A DNA stretch of 64,000 bases from Clarireedia homoeocarpa (lineage: Eukaryota; Ascomycota; Leotiomycetes; Helotiales; Rutstroemiaceae): NCBI GenBank assembly GCA_001465935.1, contig LNKV01000022.1, positions 1 through 64,000 on the forward strand, read 5' to 3'. The notes beneath the pieces were generated by a model. That model was not told where the DNA came from, did not search any database, and saw only the letters and a list, made by a program, of their open reading frames with translations. Positions 10,683 to 21,356 of this stretch are shown piece after piece. A program made the translations under genes and the position numbers. The first letter of the stretch is position 1. The number at the start of each line of letters is the position of its first letter.

Positions 10683-11937
10683 ATTTAGATGGAAAGTGAT
10701 GAACAGAACCAGGTAGGAAAGGCATCCAATAAGTGGCACGATTTCGAGGTGGAATCTGGACCTCCATCAAGCTTTTGTATGGTCGGAGGAAATCGGTGGT
10801 TGGATTCTTGAACATGGGGTTCCCGTAAGCGAACTGACAATCGCATAGATTTGTAATACAAGCACGACTGCTGAGTAACTACTGACCATGAATGGTTTGG
10901 TATTAAATTAACACTCCCCCGATTGGTGAGAGAAAAGAAAGACACATTGCTGACTGTACAGACTACATTGATTCACGTCAGCATCCCCACGTCATAAACT
11001 TCATATCAAAATGGTAACAGTGCGGGCAACCTCTTTACGAAGTATCGCGGGAAGGGTCAGCGCGTGAAGCACTTGCGATAATGATACTATCCCTCCAAAC
11101 ATTCTCCTGGTTTTGCACCTTGGAATCTTTTGAGGTATCGAGGCGTTCCGAGACACAGGTGCTTTCTAGGACATCGAGACGCTTTAGGATATGGAGAGAT
11201 TTTGGGACATCGAGTCACCTTGGGACATTGAATTGTTTTAGGACTGCATGCTTTGAGAGGTTGGGGCATTGGGATTTCTATCAGATAGGAGTGCTTCGCA
11301 CATTGTGCTCCCTGTTACATGTCACTTTCAGCAGCTCGATAAAGTAATCCGGCACTTGCTATCCGCACAAGTTCATTCTATTTCATGCTTTTCCAGGCTC
11401 TGCTATGATGGAAATGACGATGAATTCACACCCGTAACCTTATAATTCGGATTACATTGTTTTAGATATTGCCCTGCGTTTGAATAGCGGATGCCAAGAC
11501 AACACAACACAACGCAGCATGGTTGGTTGTAGAGGGGATAACATATTCTGCTCGCTCCGACTGGGCAGATCATGCTCATTGGTTACTCGGAAGCTGATGA
11601 GGCGCATGCTCTTCGCGTGGATATGCACACTGGCTGTAGCCAAGCCTCGTTCCGTTTCTGCGATATACAACCCCCTCCTTAGGTGGCCATCTCTTGGCCC
11701 GCGATCTCACGAGATTCATCAATCCACCTTTTTGCATATCTCGATAAGCCCTTTCGGCTTTCAAACCTAAACTAGGCCAATCATCTAGTAGACGAACATG
11801 CCACCCTGTCCCAGAAATCCCTCGCACTTAAGCGAGGGGTTAGCGTAATCCGTTGTATCGGGTCTCGGGAATCATGGGTATAGGCATCCATCCACCTTGG
11901 TGGGATTCTATTTGCGTAAACCGGCATTTCCTCCGTT
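10683..11937. other. Intergenic region with minisatellite and possible coding remnant
   Basis: The first few hundred bases form the promoter of the MFS gene (minus). The 18-bp minisatellite at 11120-11245 is listed separately. On the minus strand, 11827-11576 reads as 83 residues with protein-like composition (WHVRLLDDWPSLGLKAERAY) preceded by a possible acceptor. I cannot assign it to a family and no adjoining exon is convincing, so it may be a gene relic like the pseudogene next door. Confidence 0.35.
11120..11245. repeat. Degenerate 18-bp minisatellite (~7 units)
   Basis: About seven diverged copies of an 18-bp unit run head to tail; on the plus strand they recur as GGGACATCGAGNCNCNTT. 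The minus strand shows the period clearly when translated as hexapeptides: SPKTIQ, CPKVTR, CPKISP, YPKASR, CPRKHL, CLGTPR, YLKRFQ. An open frame of 60 codons with an ATG at 11269 spans the array. Whether it is translated is unknown, because arrays with a period divisible by three often stay open by chance. Confidence 0.75.
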
Positions 11938-12867
11938 TCAGGAATTGCAAATGTTCACACCAGCCACCATACACATCTGCCAATCCCATCTCGCGGCAGC
12001 AGCCACATCATCGGCATTCGTGATATCCGCTCCGAGCCTCATTAAATCCTTCCAAATACTATCTCTCCAGCCCGCCGGCCAGAACGGTATGCCCCAGTAT
12101 CTACTTTTGAGGCCCAGCTGTTCAGCCCTTTGGATCTGGCTTTTGATTTTCAGCTTCTGGTCGTCACGAAAGCTCCGTGACGTGAGTGTTCCGATTGCTT
12201 CGTACAGGGATGTGCTGGTGTAGTAGAAGTTGTTGGTGTTGTAGATGGGGTCTGAGGCGAGTTGGACGAGGAGTGCGTCGTAGAATATGTCGCAATGGGT
12301 GGTATTGGCTATAATGTTGTCGAATAGTGCATGGCCAGTTGCGACGATGGTGAGAGGTCCTTGCACGATTCTGCCTGTGGCGGTCTAAGTTGTGAGCCAG
12401 CCTCGAGAGCGGAGGTCGTCGAGCTGTGAAAGGACGATGGGGAATGTTTCTGGACCGTTGTATTTGAAATCAAGTAGCAGAACGAGGGATGCTTTTTGAG
12501 ATGTGGAAAAGACTCCGCGCGAAGAAGTTGTGTCGCCGGCCCCTTCCACCGATATGTTACTTTGTCGAACTGTTAGGATGTCTTTTAGCGGATCTAGATA
12601 AAGACTTCGTAGTGTTCGCGATGGAGTCAGTGATCTCCAACCGTGTCCGACGAAAAGTTCAAGTTGTCAATCCGGGCGGTTTCCTAACCATATATCCGCT
12701 TCAGTACTAGTGCACCTTGTTGCTAGTGCTTCATATAACGGGATCCGCTTCCGATAGTCATTATGGGAATGGCATAGGATTGGAGGTATATCTGCACTGA
12801 AATCCTCAAGCCAGGTTGGCTTTGCGGCCGAAGTGGCAGTTGGTGCTTCATACGTTCGTCGGATCTC
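11938..12867 (-). pseudogene. AIM6-like PLC-type phosphodiesterase pseudogene
   Basis: One minus-strand frame of about 310 codons matches the fungal AIM6-like/GDPD-type TIM-barrel family. It contains CHSHNDYRKRIPLYEAL (the family's catalytic His/Asn-Asp block), CTSTEADIWL (Glu-Asp metal ligands), LFVGHGWRSLTP, SLVLLLDFK, TIVATGHALFDNII and a C-terminal block with RYWGIPFWP and GADITNADDV. Two in-frame stops break it: TGA at 12669-12667 and TAG at 12387-12385, the latter where the family has Trp (WLTTW). A further TAG at 12870-12868 bounds the frame upstream and could lie in an intron. No N-terminal signal or TM exon was found upstream. The intact frame on both sides suggests loss was fairly recent, unless the stops are strain-specific or sequence errors. 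Confidence 0.85.
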
Positions 12868-12870
12868 CTA

Positions 12871-13752
12871 GAGACCATTCCTGGTACTTTACAGTTGCAG
12901 CGGACTAGCAGCCCAGGTGATTGATGCAAACCATGTTCTATTTTGTTCATGTTAGATCAGTTCTCAGGTGACACTGTGACGAAACCACTAATAAAAATAC
13001 CGAAAGACCTTAGAATTTCCAACTAAAGAACCAAGAAGATCCTAAGATCTCAAGAGCTTATTATATACATGAAAGTGTCACGCAGTCACATAGATCACAT
13101 ACCTAGAACACATACATACTAGGCGCTCGGAAGCCTGCCCGGTATACGGCCTGACGTGCGATTCAGTTCGCATCGTCACAGATACAGCAAGCAGGTTGGG
13201 CGGCGGGGTAATCGACTCTTACTGTGGATGAATGGCCAACATGTAGTTCTAACCTTCGGCGGAGTCTCGCTGAACTACGTAGAGTAAGAAGACTTGGTAT
13301 ACGGAAATTTTACAACTTGCTGTTCAATCTATGAGATGTATCTTTTTGGGAAAGTGATTATTGGGAAGGAGAGTCGACTCGGGATAAGTTATGTAACTTC
13401 AAATTGATGATCAGGAAGAAAATCGTTAATATTACAGTATCCACAAAGTTCACTGTTATTTCCACCAAAGCCACAGCGCACCGAATTTCAGGGCCCAATG
13501 CTGTCTTTGCAGTTAAAAATCTGAATTCAAGCCAGAGACAAAAACTTCACATTTGTTGATTTTACAGTGGAATGAATATAGTAAGTAGATTTTTATGTAC
13601 CCCGAGATGAAGGTTTACTACCTTCAGTTGAACTGTACTTGAAAAGCTGATATCGCGAGACAGCGTAACGACTTATTGTTACTTTGCTCTCTACTTACAT
13701 ATCTGCTCTCCTACTTATTCTCCCGTCAAATCTGACTTCCAAAGAACCATCC
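12871..13752. other. Intergenic stretch, nothing recognised
   Basis: This 0.9 kb lies between the pseudogene's broken 5' side and the stop of the 911-aa gene. Any N-terminal exon of the AIM6-like relic should be in its first part, but I cannot recognise one. The remainder (about 13300-13750) is the likely 3' UTR of the 911-aa gene. Confidence 0.4.
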
Positions 13753-16543
13753 TCAATCGTGCCTCTGAGTATTGAAAAGCGAAAAGTCAGTCCCGGAATC
13801 AAACTCAGTCCAGGTGCCATAGCCATTGCCTTGAGCCTCGCAAGCGTTGGCTGCTATTTCAAAGAACTCGCCGTTAAAGACGGGTTCGTCTGATATAGCG
13901 AATGGTGGCGTAATGGATTTACTTGCTGTGGAGGTGGGGTTGACTGGAGAGATGAGCGGAATGGACGGGGCTGATGAAAGGGAAGCAGCAACAATGACAT
14001 CACTCCCACCGAGGCCATGACCAGCTCTTCCTTCAGCAATGAGGGCCGCAGCTTTGCCTTTACGCTCAAGTTCCGATTTCTCCATAAGAAGTTCGGCGTT
14101 TATTTCTTGTAGCTCGATCATCTTTCTTGCGGCAGCAGCTGTTTGCATCTCGGCCTCAACTTTCTCCTTCTCGAGCTTGCTCTTGAGTACAAGGAGCTCG
14201 GCATCACGAGTATTTGCTTGTTCCTGTTGTTGCTTTATCGTTGCCATCAATTCACTGATAGCTGAAGGTGATGCAGGTGTATTGACGGGAACTTGGGAAG
14301 TGCGCTCTATGCTTTGGTCGTCGCGGCCTAGAGGGGATGGATGGGAGCTAAGTGTAGACAGAAAGGCTTTGTTGGATGACTCTATTATAAGAGGATCCAT
14401 GTTGTTGTTTGAATCGAAAGGGAGAGGAGGTAGTTCAGTTGCTCCATCTATGCTATTCCAAATACTCGCACCAGTATCCGGATTCATAGCTTCGTGAGAC
14501 TCGAAGTATTTCTGAAAGTCAAAATCGTCAGGCAACTGCTGGTCAACGGTAGTTGATTGCACAATTGATGAAATAATTGGGCTACGAGTCTGAGTTTGTG
14601 AAAGTTGTTTGTAAGGCGAGACGTAAGATCCGTGTGATGGCTCGAAATTGCTCAAGTCGACTTCCAGGCCGCCGAGATTGTGTTCATTTATGTTTGTTGT
14701 CAGTTTTGCACAATCATCAGAAAACTCCAATGCAGAGATCTGAGAGATGCCACGAGCATCAATCATTGAGGGCGTGCCGTCGAAACCGCTTCTAGAAAGG
14801 ACCGTGTTGCCTGAACAAAGACCGTTAGTCTTCACCTTTAGCGAGCGACCACGAGGTTTTCGGACAACAGTTAGAGGAAGAGAAGAATTGATTAAAGCGC
14901 CACCAGATACATTAACGACGGGAGTTTGAACAACGTTGAAATCGCTCTTAAACATGTCCACATTCAGTGTAGGTGTTTTACTGACGCTTTTACGGCGACG
15001 TGAATTTAAAGCATTCTTCTGAACGCCAGTATTGTTACGTGCTGAAGCAGACTTGGCGTTGCGGCGAGCCTTCGGTAGAGTATTTTGAGGCATCCCGGCC
15101 GCAGCGTAGTTCTTCGCAGTCAAAGGAATACCCATGGTTCCATTGTTTCGAAGTTTGCGTGGGATTCCTGCAGCTTGTTGTGCACGAGATTGTGCAAGCC
15201 GGGCTTCGCCTGCAGCTCGAATAGCATCTCCACCTGCGGATATTGCGGATTCAAACTGGGGATTTTCGCTCAAGCGTTGACGTTGAGATGGGTTGGCAGA
15301 CTCTTGATTGCTGACAGGAAATACTGAGAAAGATTGAGGTAATGAATTTTGGTCGTAGATTGACTCATTTTGAGGTGTGTCATGTATAAAGGAATTGTCT
15401 GACGTTGGTAGAGAGTATGATTGGAAGGATTTGGTTAAAAATTCCGTCTGACTTCCATAATCTGGAGAAGAACCGAATGAGAAGCCAGAGTTAGCGCTCA
15501 CTGCGGACGTACCCATTACAGGTGCACCTTCATGAGTCAAGAGACCTGTCACCGGAGAAGCAGAAGCTCCATGGGTGAAACTGGAAGCCGCATTGGACAA
15601 GTTTATCCTTAGAGATTGACCGCTAGGTTGGGAGCTACCAATCTTGAAGTAATCAGGATGATCGGTATGGATCTGAGAGTCTTTTAAGATAGAACTATCC
15701 ATGTAGGAAAGATCATTGCAGTAATCAATTGGATCGATTGGGAAGCCGCATAACCCATTCTCTTCATGACCATATGTGGTAGAAGGGTAATAGGAACCAC
15801 AAGAGTTAGATTCCAGGAACCAGTTGCTCATCGGGTTGTCTTTAAGGAAGGCAGCTTGACTGTCCATACCAGCAGAATTGGCAGGCATGGCTTCCATCTG
15901 AGCACCATAAAGCAGCTGAGAATTATCAAATTCGTAACAACCGGTATTGAAATGGGGTGCTGTCATCTGAGAATCGAAGTTTATTTTACGAACGTTGACT
16001 GGCGAGACTGTTGTTTGAGAAGCAGTGAACGAATCAGAATCTGACCTTGACTCATCTTCATCATTACTATTGGCACTAGCGTCTTCGTTGTCGCTCATGT
16101 CTCGGGTTTCTGCATGAGTGTTCACGCATTGATGCTTGAACGTGGTAGCAGCAGTCTTGTCCGCGATGACATTCTTTCGGCGAGTGTAATTGCGCTTGAG
16201 AAGATTGGTGCGGCCTTGGCCGTTAATAGGGACCTTCTTCGGTGCGCCGAGCATAAAATGGGTCTCCCAGAATGAATTATGAACTGTTCTTCAGGTTAGC
16301 GTAGTCTCTCATCTTATGAATGTTGGAATATAATATACCAAATTCACCAAGATCCTTGCTGACGAGGTTATGAACTTGCTTGCCGTGGTTCTTGCACTCA
16401 TCAGAACTCATATAGGTGTAGCTTGTGGTGTTTATATCGCGCTTAGGGACGCAGATGCTGCAAATGTAGTTGGTGTGACCGGCATTTTGATGGCAGGTCA
16501 TCTGAGGGCTCTCGGAAGCCATCGTAGGCTTGTTGGGAGCCAT
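13753..16543 (-). CDS. Cys/His-rich N-terminus, coiled-coil, disordered protein
   Basis: Two exons (16339-16543 and 13753-16283, 55-nt intron with branch GCTAAC) give 911 aa. Only acceptor AG at 16285-16284 keeps frame and yields GEFVHNSFWETHFMLGAPKK. The N-terminus has spaced Cys and His (MTCHQNAGH, CSIC, DECKNHGKQVH), which suggests one zinc-binding module. A basic stretch follows (LLKRNYTRRKN). The long middle is Ser/Asn/Gln-rich and probably disordered, with basic patches such as SRRRKSVSKT. Residues roughly 745-815 form a charged coiled coil (KQQQEQANTRDAELLVLKSK). I do not recognise a named family. A nuclear regulatory role is only an inference from the zinc-like module plus low-complexity body. 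The start at 16543 is the first ATG of the exon. Confidence 0.75.
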
Positions 16544-18856
16544 TAAAAATCTTGTGATTGTATCGAAAGGTAGTAGAATTAGTATTCAGACACTGCCAAG
16601 CATGTGAGGTGATAGATAGACTGTAGCATATTAATGAACGCCAAAAATTATTGAGGGTTGCTCAAACTAACCTAGAGGGCAAAGGCGATGGCCTGTAGTG
16701 AAGTGAGATAGGAAAATAACACAATCAAGTCTAGCAGTGATCTCCTTGACTCAAAGCTTGAGTATCGCTAGTGGAATGATTATCCTTAAAGTGACATACA
16801 GGGCCTTGTGGAGAAGAAAGTCCCGAGGTAGTTGGCATAAAACAACGAGCCAAATCAGATGGGCAGTTTGCTCTGCGGTCAAGTAACAGAAGCAAACTGC
16901 TACGCAAACGCCGTGTGCAACTGGATTGAGCAAGTAATCAACGCTGATTATGAACGTAGAGTCTAGAGTTTGCATGTTGATTAGTCTCACGCTATTCATG
17001 TATTTGAATGATTGCAATTTGACTTACGACTTCTTCTCTGCGAGCCGAATGATGGATAATTTAAGTCAAGAGCCCAGCTCTAGAGTCGAGTCCAGCAATT
17101 TATGAAGGATGAGGGAGAATTAGGACTGCTGCGCGAGCTGATGTACAAAACTTGTGGGTATCTGCGAAGAGACACAGGAGTGCAATGATGGTGATAGAAC
17201 TAGGGTTCTCTCGAAGTCGTAGTGGTATCCCTCGACGTCAAAACGCAACTCAATTGAGGTCTAAGAGCAAGGGCGTTGTGAGAACTCGATGTAAGGACAA
17301 GATTTCAAAAGCACAGGTGGTAAAAGACGAGGAAGAAAGTCGTAGCAGAAACACAAGGTGTTCATAAAAGGGCGAATTTTCGAGCAACCCACGCGAGATT
17401 GACTCCAGAGAGTTGATTTCAAATCGTGGGAATTCAACAGTCGTGGTAATGCAAGTTTGGAAGCCGTCAGATTCGTACTTGATGAAAGTGATTGAAGAAG
17501 GGAAGGGGATAGATACAGGAAATCAAAGGCCTTTTGGCGTCAACGAAGTAAATGAGGATTTAATTTTATTGCAAAAGTCGAGTGTGCGCGCCGGCAAGGA
17601 TACGATACCTAGGCAGCCATACTGCCATACTCAAAAAGAGGTGGCTGGTTGGGTGAGAGGTTCAGACGAAGGTTGAAGTTGAGGTTCAAAAGTGAAGTGT
17701 TCATGGTTCGTTAGATGAAAGAGTGAAACGACGTTTGGGATGTGGAAATTGAATATCGCTCTCACCACCAATGAACACACGATGAAATAGCTACAGCAGA
17801 GGCATATGTTTGGGTTTATGTTTGAAGCCATCTAGAACAAGAAGATGGGCTTTTCATTGTGTAATGTCGTCGCCGTGACAGTTGTTGGTCAGATACCCCG
17901 CACCACGTGATTCCCCTCGCGAGTGCACAAAAGGAGAAAGCTTGGCGTGGTTGGTATCAGATCGCAGATAATTCCATATAGTCAAGGAAGCGCTACTTCT
18001 GCCCGTTGAGCTTTTGCAACACATTCTTCCCGTCACATCTCAACTAATTCCCACTTTTTCGAGTCTGATTTCTGACGAGCTTTACAAGTCCAATTCACTT
18101 TTCCGTAACCTTTCGCGAAAATCGACGCAGATAGTGAATTTTGGACTCGCTACCCGATGATAGTTTTGCATCTGCTTGCACAATAGGAAAGACTTGAAAC
18201 GACTGGTGCGATGGAAAGTGAGGGAAGTGATTCGATGGTCAGTTTGGGTGGACGAAGTAGATTTGATTGGACTCGGGAACTACACGTAAGAGGTCGGTTT
18301 TGCACCGGAAACGATTTATTCACGGGATGGGTATTGATTACTGTCATATTAGGATTAGAAACAATTAATCGTTGAAGTGATAACTGTCGTATCTTGGACA
18401 AACGAACGTGAAGTGAGATAATTCTTTTGCAGCCTCACGATTTAGCATGAGCTACCACTTGAACAAACGTATGTATTTCGCAACCTGCTATGTGACACCA
18501 GGTAAATAAAAAGTCAGAAGTGAGTAATCTAGCATGGAGATAGAAGTAAAAGGCCCCATTGATTCCTCATGAACAGCCGGCTTTTCAGGTGATATCGCCC
18601 AAGCTGGATTTTATTCGTGCAAAAATATGAGACGCCAAAGACATCGATTCCCGAAGACTGTCGTCGCAACATTTAGTATAGGAGAAGTTAGGCGCTTCGA
18701 ATACTGGATATAATAATGGCGCAAAGCGAAACTGATAGAAATGCACAGTTGCGAAGTTAGAATTTGAGCACCCGAAACAACGAATAGTCGAAATAGTCCA
18801 GTAATTGCGGGCAAATGAATATGAGCGGAAACCGGCTACCACATAGAAAAATCGTG
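16544..18856. other. Long upstream region of the 911-aa gene
   Basis: This 2.3 kb lies between two genes transcribed leftwards. It should hold the promoter and 5' leader of the 911-aa gene plus the 3' UTR of the F-box-like gene. Open frames in it are short (under 100 codons), sit on both strands and lack protein-like character. A long promoter would fit a regulated gene, but I see no motif I can name. Confidence 0.45.
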
Positions 18857-20149
18857 CTATTTCATCGTTTGAAGTTCCCAGCACAAGCTCTTTTCAAGAA
18901 TATTTTCGTCCGGGTTCATCAATCTGCACCGAGCCCCTCCTTCCGCACTCTCGTCATTCTCAACGATATCCTCAAATCGCCCCTTTAAAGCCGATAGCTC
19001 TTCCATAGCCATTGCTTCTCTAGCCAATCTCGACTCCAAACAGAAAACATTACCAGGAAGCCAGCTTGAACTATCAGTTAGAGCTTCTGCCTTCCGAATC
19101 AGCGTCACTCGTCTCAAGTCCACTTGCATCAACACTCTCGTCCCATTCCTCTTCTTCACGACAACCCTCAGGGTCTTGCAACTCAGCTCCATTATTGCCT
19201 TCATAATGTCTCCTTCCAACCAGAAAAAATCAGCGAAAGAGATGGGATTGGCCTCCATACCTAGGGCAGTAGAAGTCATTCCGACCCGCTGCGGACTGAC
19301 AATAATGGTCAAAGATTCCAGCATCGGCTTTGCCATTGCCAATATCTTAAAACTTTTGACCACTTCTTGATACCACTCATCGTGGAAATTGTCCTTGGGG
19401 CATTCTAGAACAATGTTTTTGAACATACGAAAGTATTGAGGGGAGATCAAGAGTGGGCTGAAAGAACAAATATTAAATCTAGAGACGTGGCGTAGAATTG
19501 CGTGGAATGTATTGATTCGGTAGAGGACCGGTGTGGCCTCTGCAGTGATTTGTTTACAAACTCGAAGAATTCCGAGATGAAGCGAAGGACTTCTGTCCAC
19601 CTTCTCCCAGTCGTAACCAAGGAGGATAGGGCTCGATGAACGAAGATGAATGGCGTAAATTTTCTCGCGGACTTCTAGGGGATAGCGGAGGAACAAAGAC
19701 CGAGTAGGGCTGTTAGGCTCCGGAGCCATAGACTCAACACTGGGGTCTTGCCAACCTGCAACTAGTTCGGAGAAGCAGGTAGCTGTGCACTTGCGCTTGG
19801 AACCTTTTTGGCCACCGAATACAGACTTTCTGACTGGTCCAACGGTACCGACGATGGGACTAGAGGATATTGTACCCCAAGTACTGGCAGCATGAGATCC
19901 TGGCGCGAACACTCCAGTAAATTGGCGAAGATCGTCGTCGTCATCATCCATTGCCAAGGATATCATTGAAATTCGCGGGCGTCGACGCTTGCGTGAAGCC
20001 AGGGACGATGGTTCGCCGGCGGTATTGCCATTTTCATTGCGAGCTGGTGAACTCCTGGATTTCTTTGGAGCTAATTTCTCACGTGGCTTTGCCACTTTGG
20101 CCTTCTTGACTCCGTTAGAAGTAGGTTTCTTTGCGCCAGTTCTTGCCAT
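18857..20149 (-). CDS. F-box-like / DUF7730-type hypothetical protein
   Basis: A single exon of 430 aa starts at ATG 20149. The N-terminal 70 residues are Lys/Arg-rich (KKAKVAKPREKLAPKKSR), then SRKRRRPR, which looks like a nuclear localisation signal, followed by six consecutive Asp. Around residues 150-215 is the pattern FLRYPLEVREKIYAIHL, then LGILRVCKQITAEATPVLYR and NTFHAI. This arrangement is typical of the large fungal group annotated as DUF7730, 2EXR or F-box-like. The rest is an alpha/beta region with no catalytic motif. F-box-like proteins may act as substrate adaptors, but that is not shown here. It is head-to-head with erg12 across 1.2 kb. Confidence 0.8.
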   Translation of the reverse strand: MARTGAKKPTSNGVKKAKVAKPREKLAPKKSRSSPARNENGNTAGEPSSLASRKRRRPRISMISLAMDDDDDDLRQFTGVFAPGSHAASTWGTISSSPIVGTVGPVRKSVFGGQKGSKRKCTATCFSELVAGWQDPSVESMAPEPNSPTRSLFLRYPLEVREKIYAIHLRSSSPILLGYDWEKVDRSPSLHLGILRVCKQITAEATPVLYRINTFHAILRHVSRFNICSFSPLLISPQYFRMFKNIVLECPKDNFHDEWYQEVVKSFKILAMAKPMLESLTIIVSPQRVGMTSTALGMEANPISFADFFWLEGDIMKAIMELSCKTLRVVVKKRNGTRVLMQVDLRRVTLIRKAEALTDSSSWLPGNVFCLESRLAREAMAMEELSALKGRFEDIVENDESAEGGARCRLMNPDENILEKSLCWELQTMK

Positions 20150-21356
20150 CTTGATTACTGCCGCTGTCGAAAAAGAAGATGTCCGCCAACTTTCGAAGCT
20201 GTCTCAGGCGATCAAAATCCACTTGCTTTAGGAAGAATTTAGTGGCAGCGCTGGCTAAGGAATTGGTGCCCTTTCGTTGTCATTTAAAGAAGTGTGAGTA
20301 TGAGAAACAGGCGGTGCTTGACAGCAGGGGGAAGATCAAGCGGTAAAAATATGGTGCTGCGAGCTGTGAAATAAATGCGAGATTGTATCTTCCACTCGCT
20401 CTTCGCTGCTTCAATTACCAGACAAAGTGTAAGCGCGGATAGGAAAAGCTGTTGCAATGAGAGATTGTAGGAGGTTGTGCAAGCTCTTGTTTTATGATAG
20501 CGAAAGGCAGCCCATTACTTGAATATAGGCAGAAGGTGAAACTTTAGATCATCGGTCGACGCGTATGCTTAAGTAGGCAAGCAGGAGGGAGGGCAGATAA
20601 ACATTCAAACAAATGCATACGAGCAATTGTTAAACATATAGAGAAGCATGAGCCAAAATTTGAGGTGTTTGAAATCCCCAGGAAGCCTGAGGCATGCAGT
20701 GCCTTCCAACATCGAGACAGAGAATTTAATCTTCTTACCGTATTTGGCAAACATGAAGATATACTTTTTCGTCAGAGAAAGTGACTGTGCGTGAAAACGG
20801 CAGGTGGTGTGGATAAGATATTAGTAATTCGATATCGATTGGATATCGGTTGGACCCTGTTCCTCCTATGCACAGCCCTAGCTTGTCCAGGGACTCGCAT
20901 TTTTGATTGGATGAAAATGTTTTACTTGCTGTATACCATTCTCCAGCCATCGTAATTTCACCCCTGTTTCCCGACCCTAGCTCGCACTCCTTCCAGAACT
21001 TTTTTTTAAAACGTGGGAGTCAGCTTGGTGTTCGGTGCCAGGTACGGAACGCCGGTACGGTACGAAGTACATAAGGTACGGCGTAAACATATACGAAATC
21101 CATCGAGAATAGCCTTACGCTCTCCATCATGCCAGGAATTCATCGCTGCTGAGACCCGATCGGCCCCCCTTGCTGGTTATATATCGGGTTCGCGTCGCCC
21201 ATCTCACATCTCGCTGGCCTTCCTTATCTTGTGTCACAATTCCTCGACAATTCTGTTCTAGGTTAATATGCGGGAACATTAACCTTCATTCAAAACAAGT
21301 TGAACAAAGGAGATCCGCCCACATCTCCACCAACAACGCACTCGGCGCGTTGTGCA
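20150..21356. promoter_or_regulatory. Divergent promoter region upstream of erg12
   Basis: This 1.2-kb region lies between the starts of the F-box-like gene (minus) and erg12 (plus). At 21041-21080 the heptamer GGTACGG occurs several times (GGTACGGAACG, CCGGTACGGTACG, AAGGTACGGCG), a clustered, partly palindromic GTAC array about 0.3 kb upstream of the erg12 start. I do not know a factor for it. No gene is seen. Confidence 0.5.
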
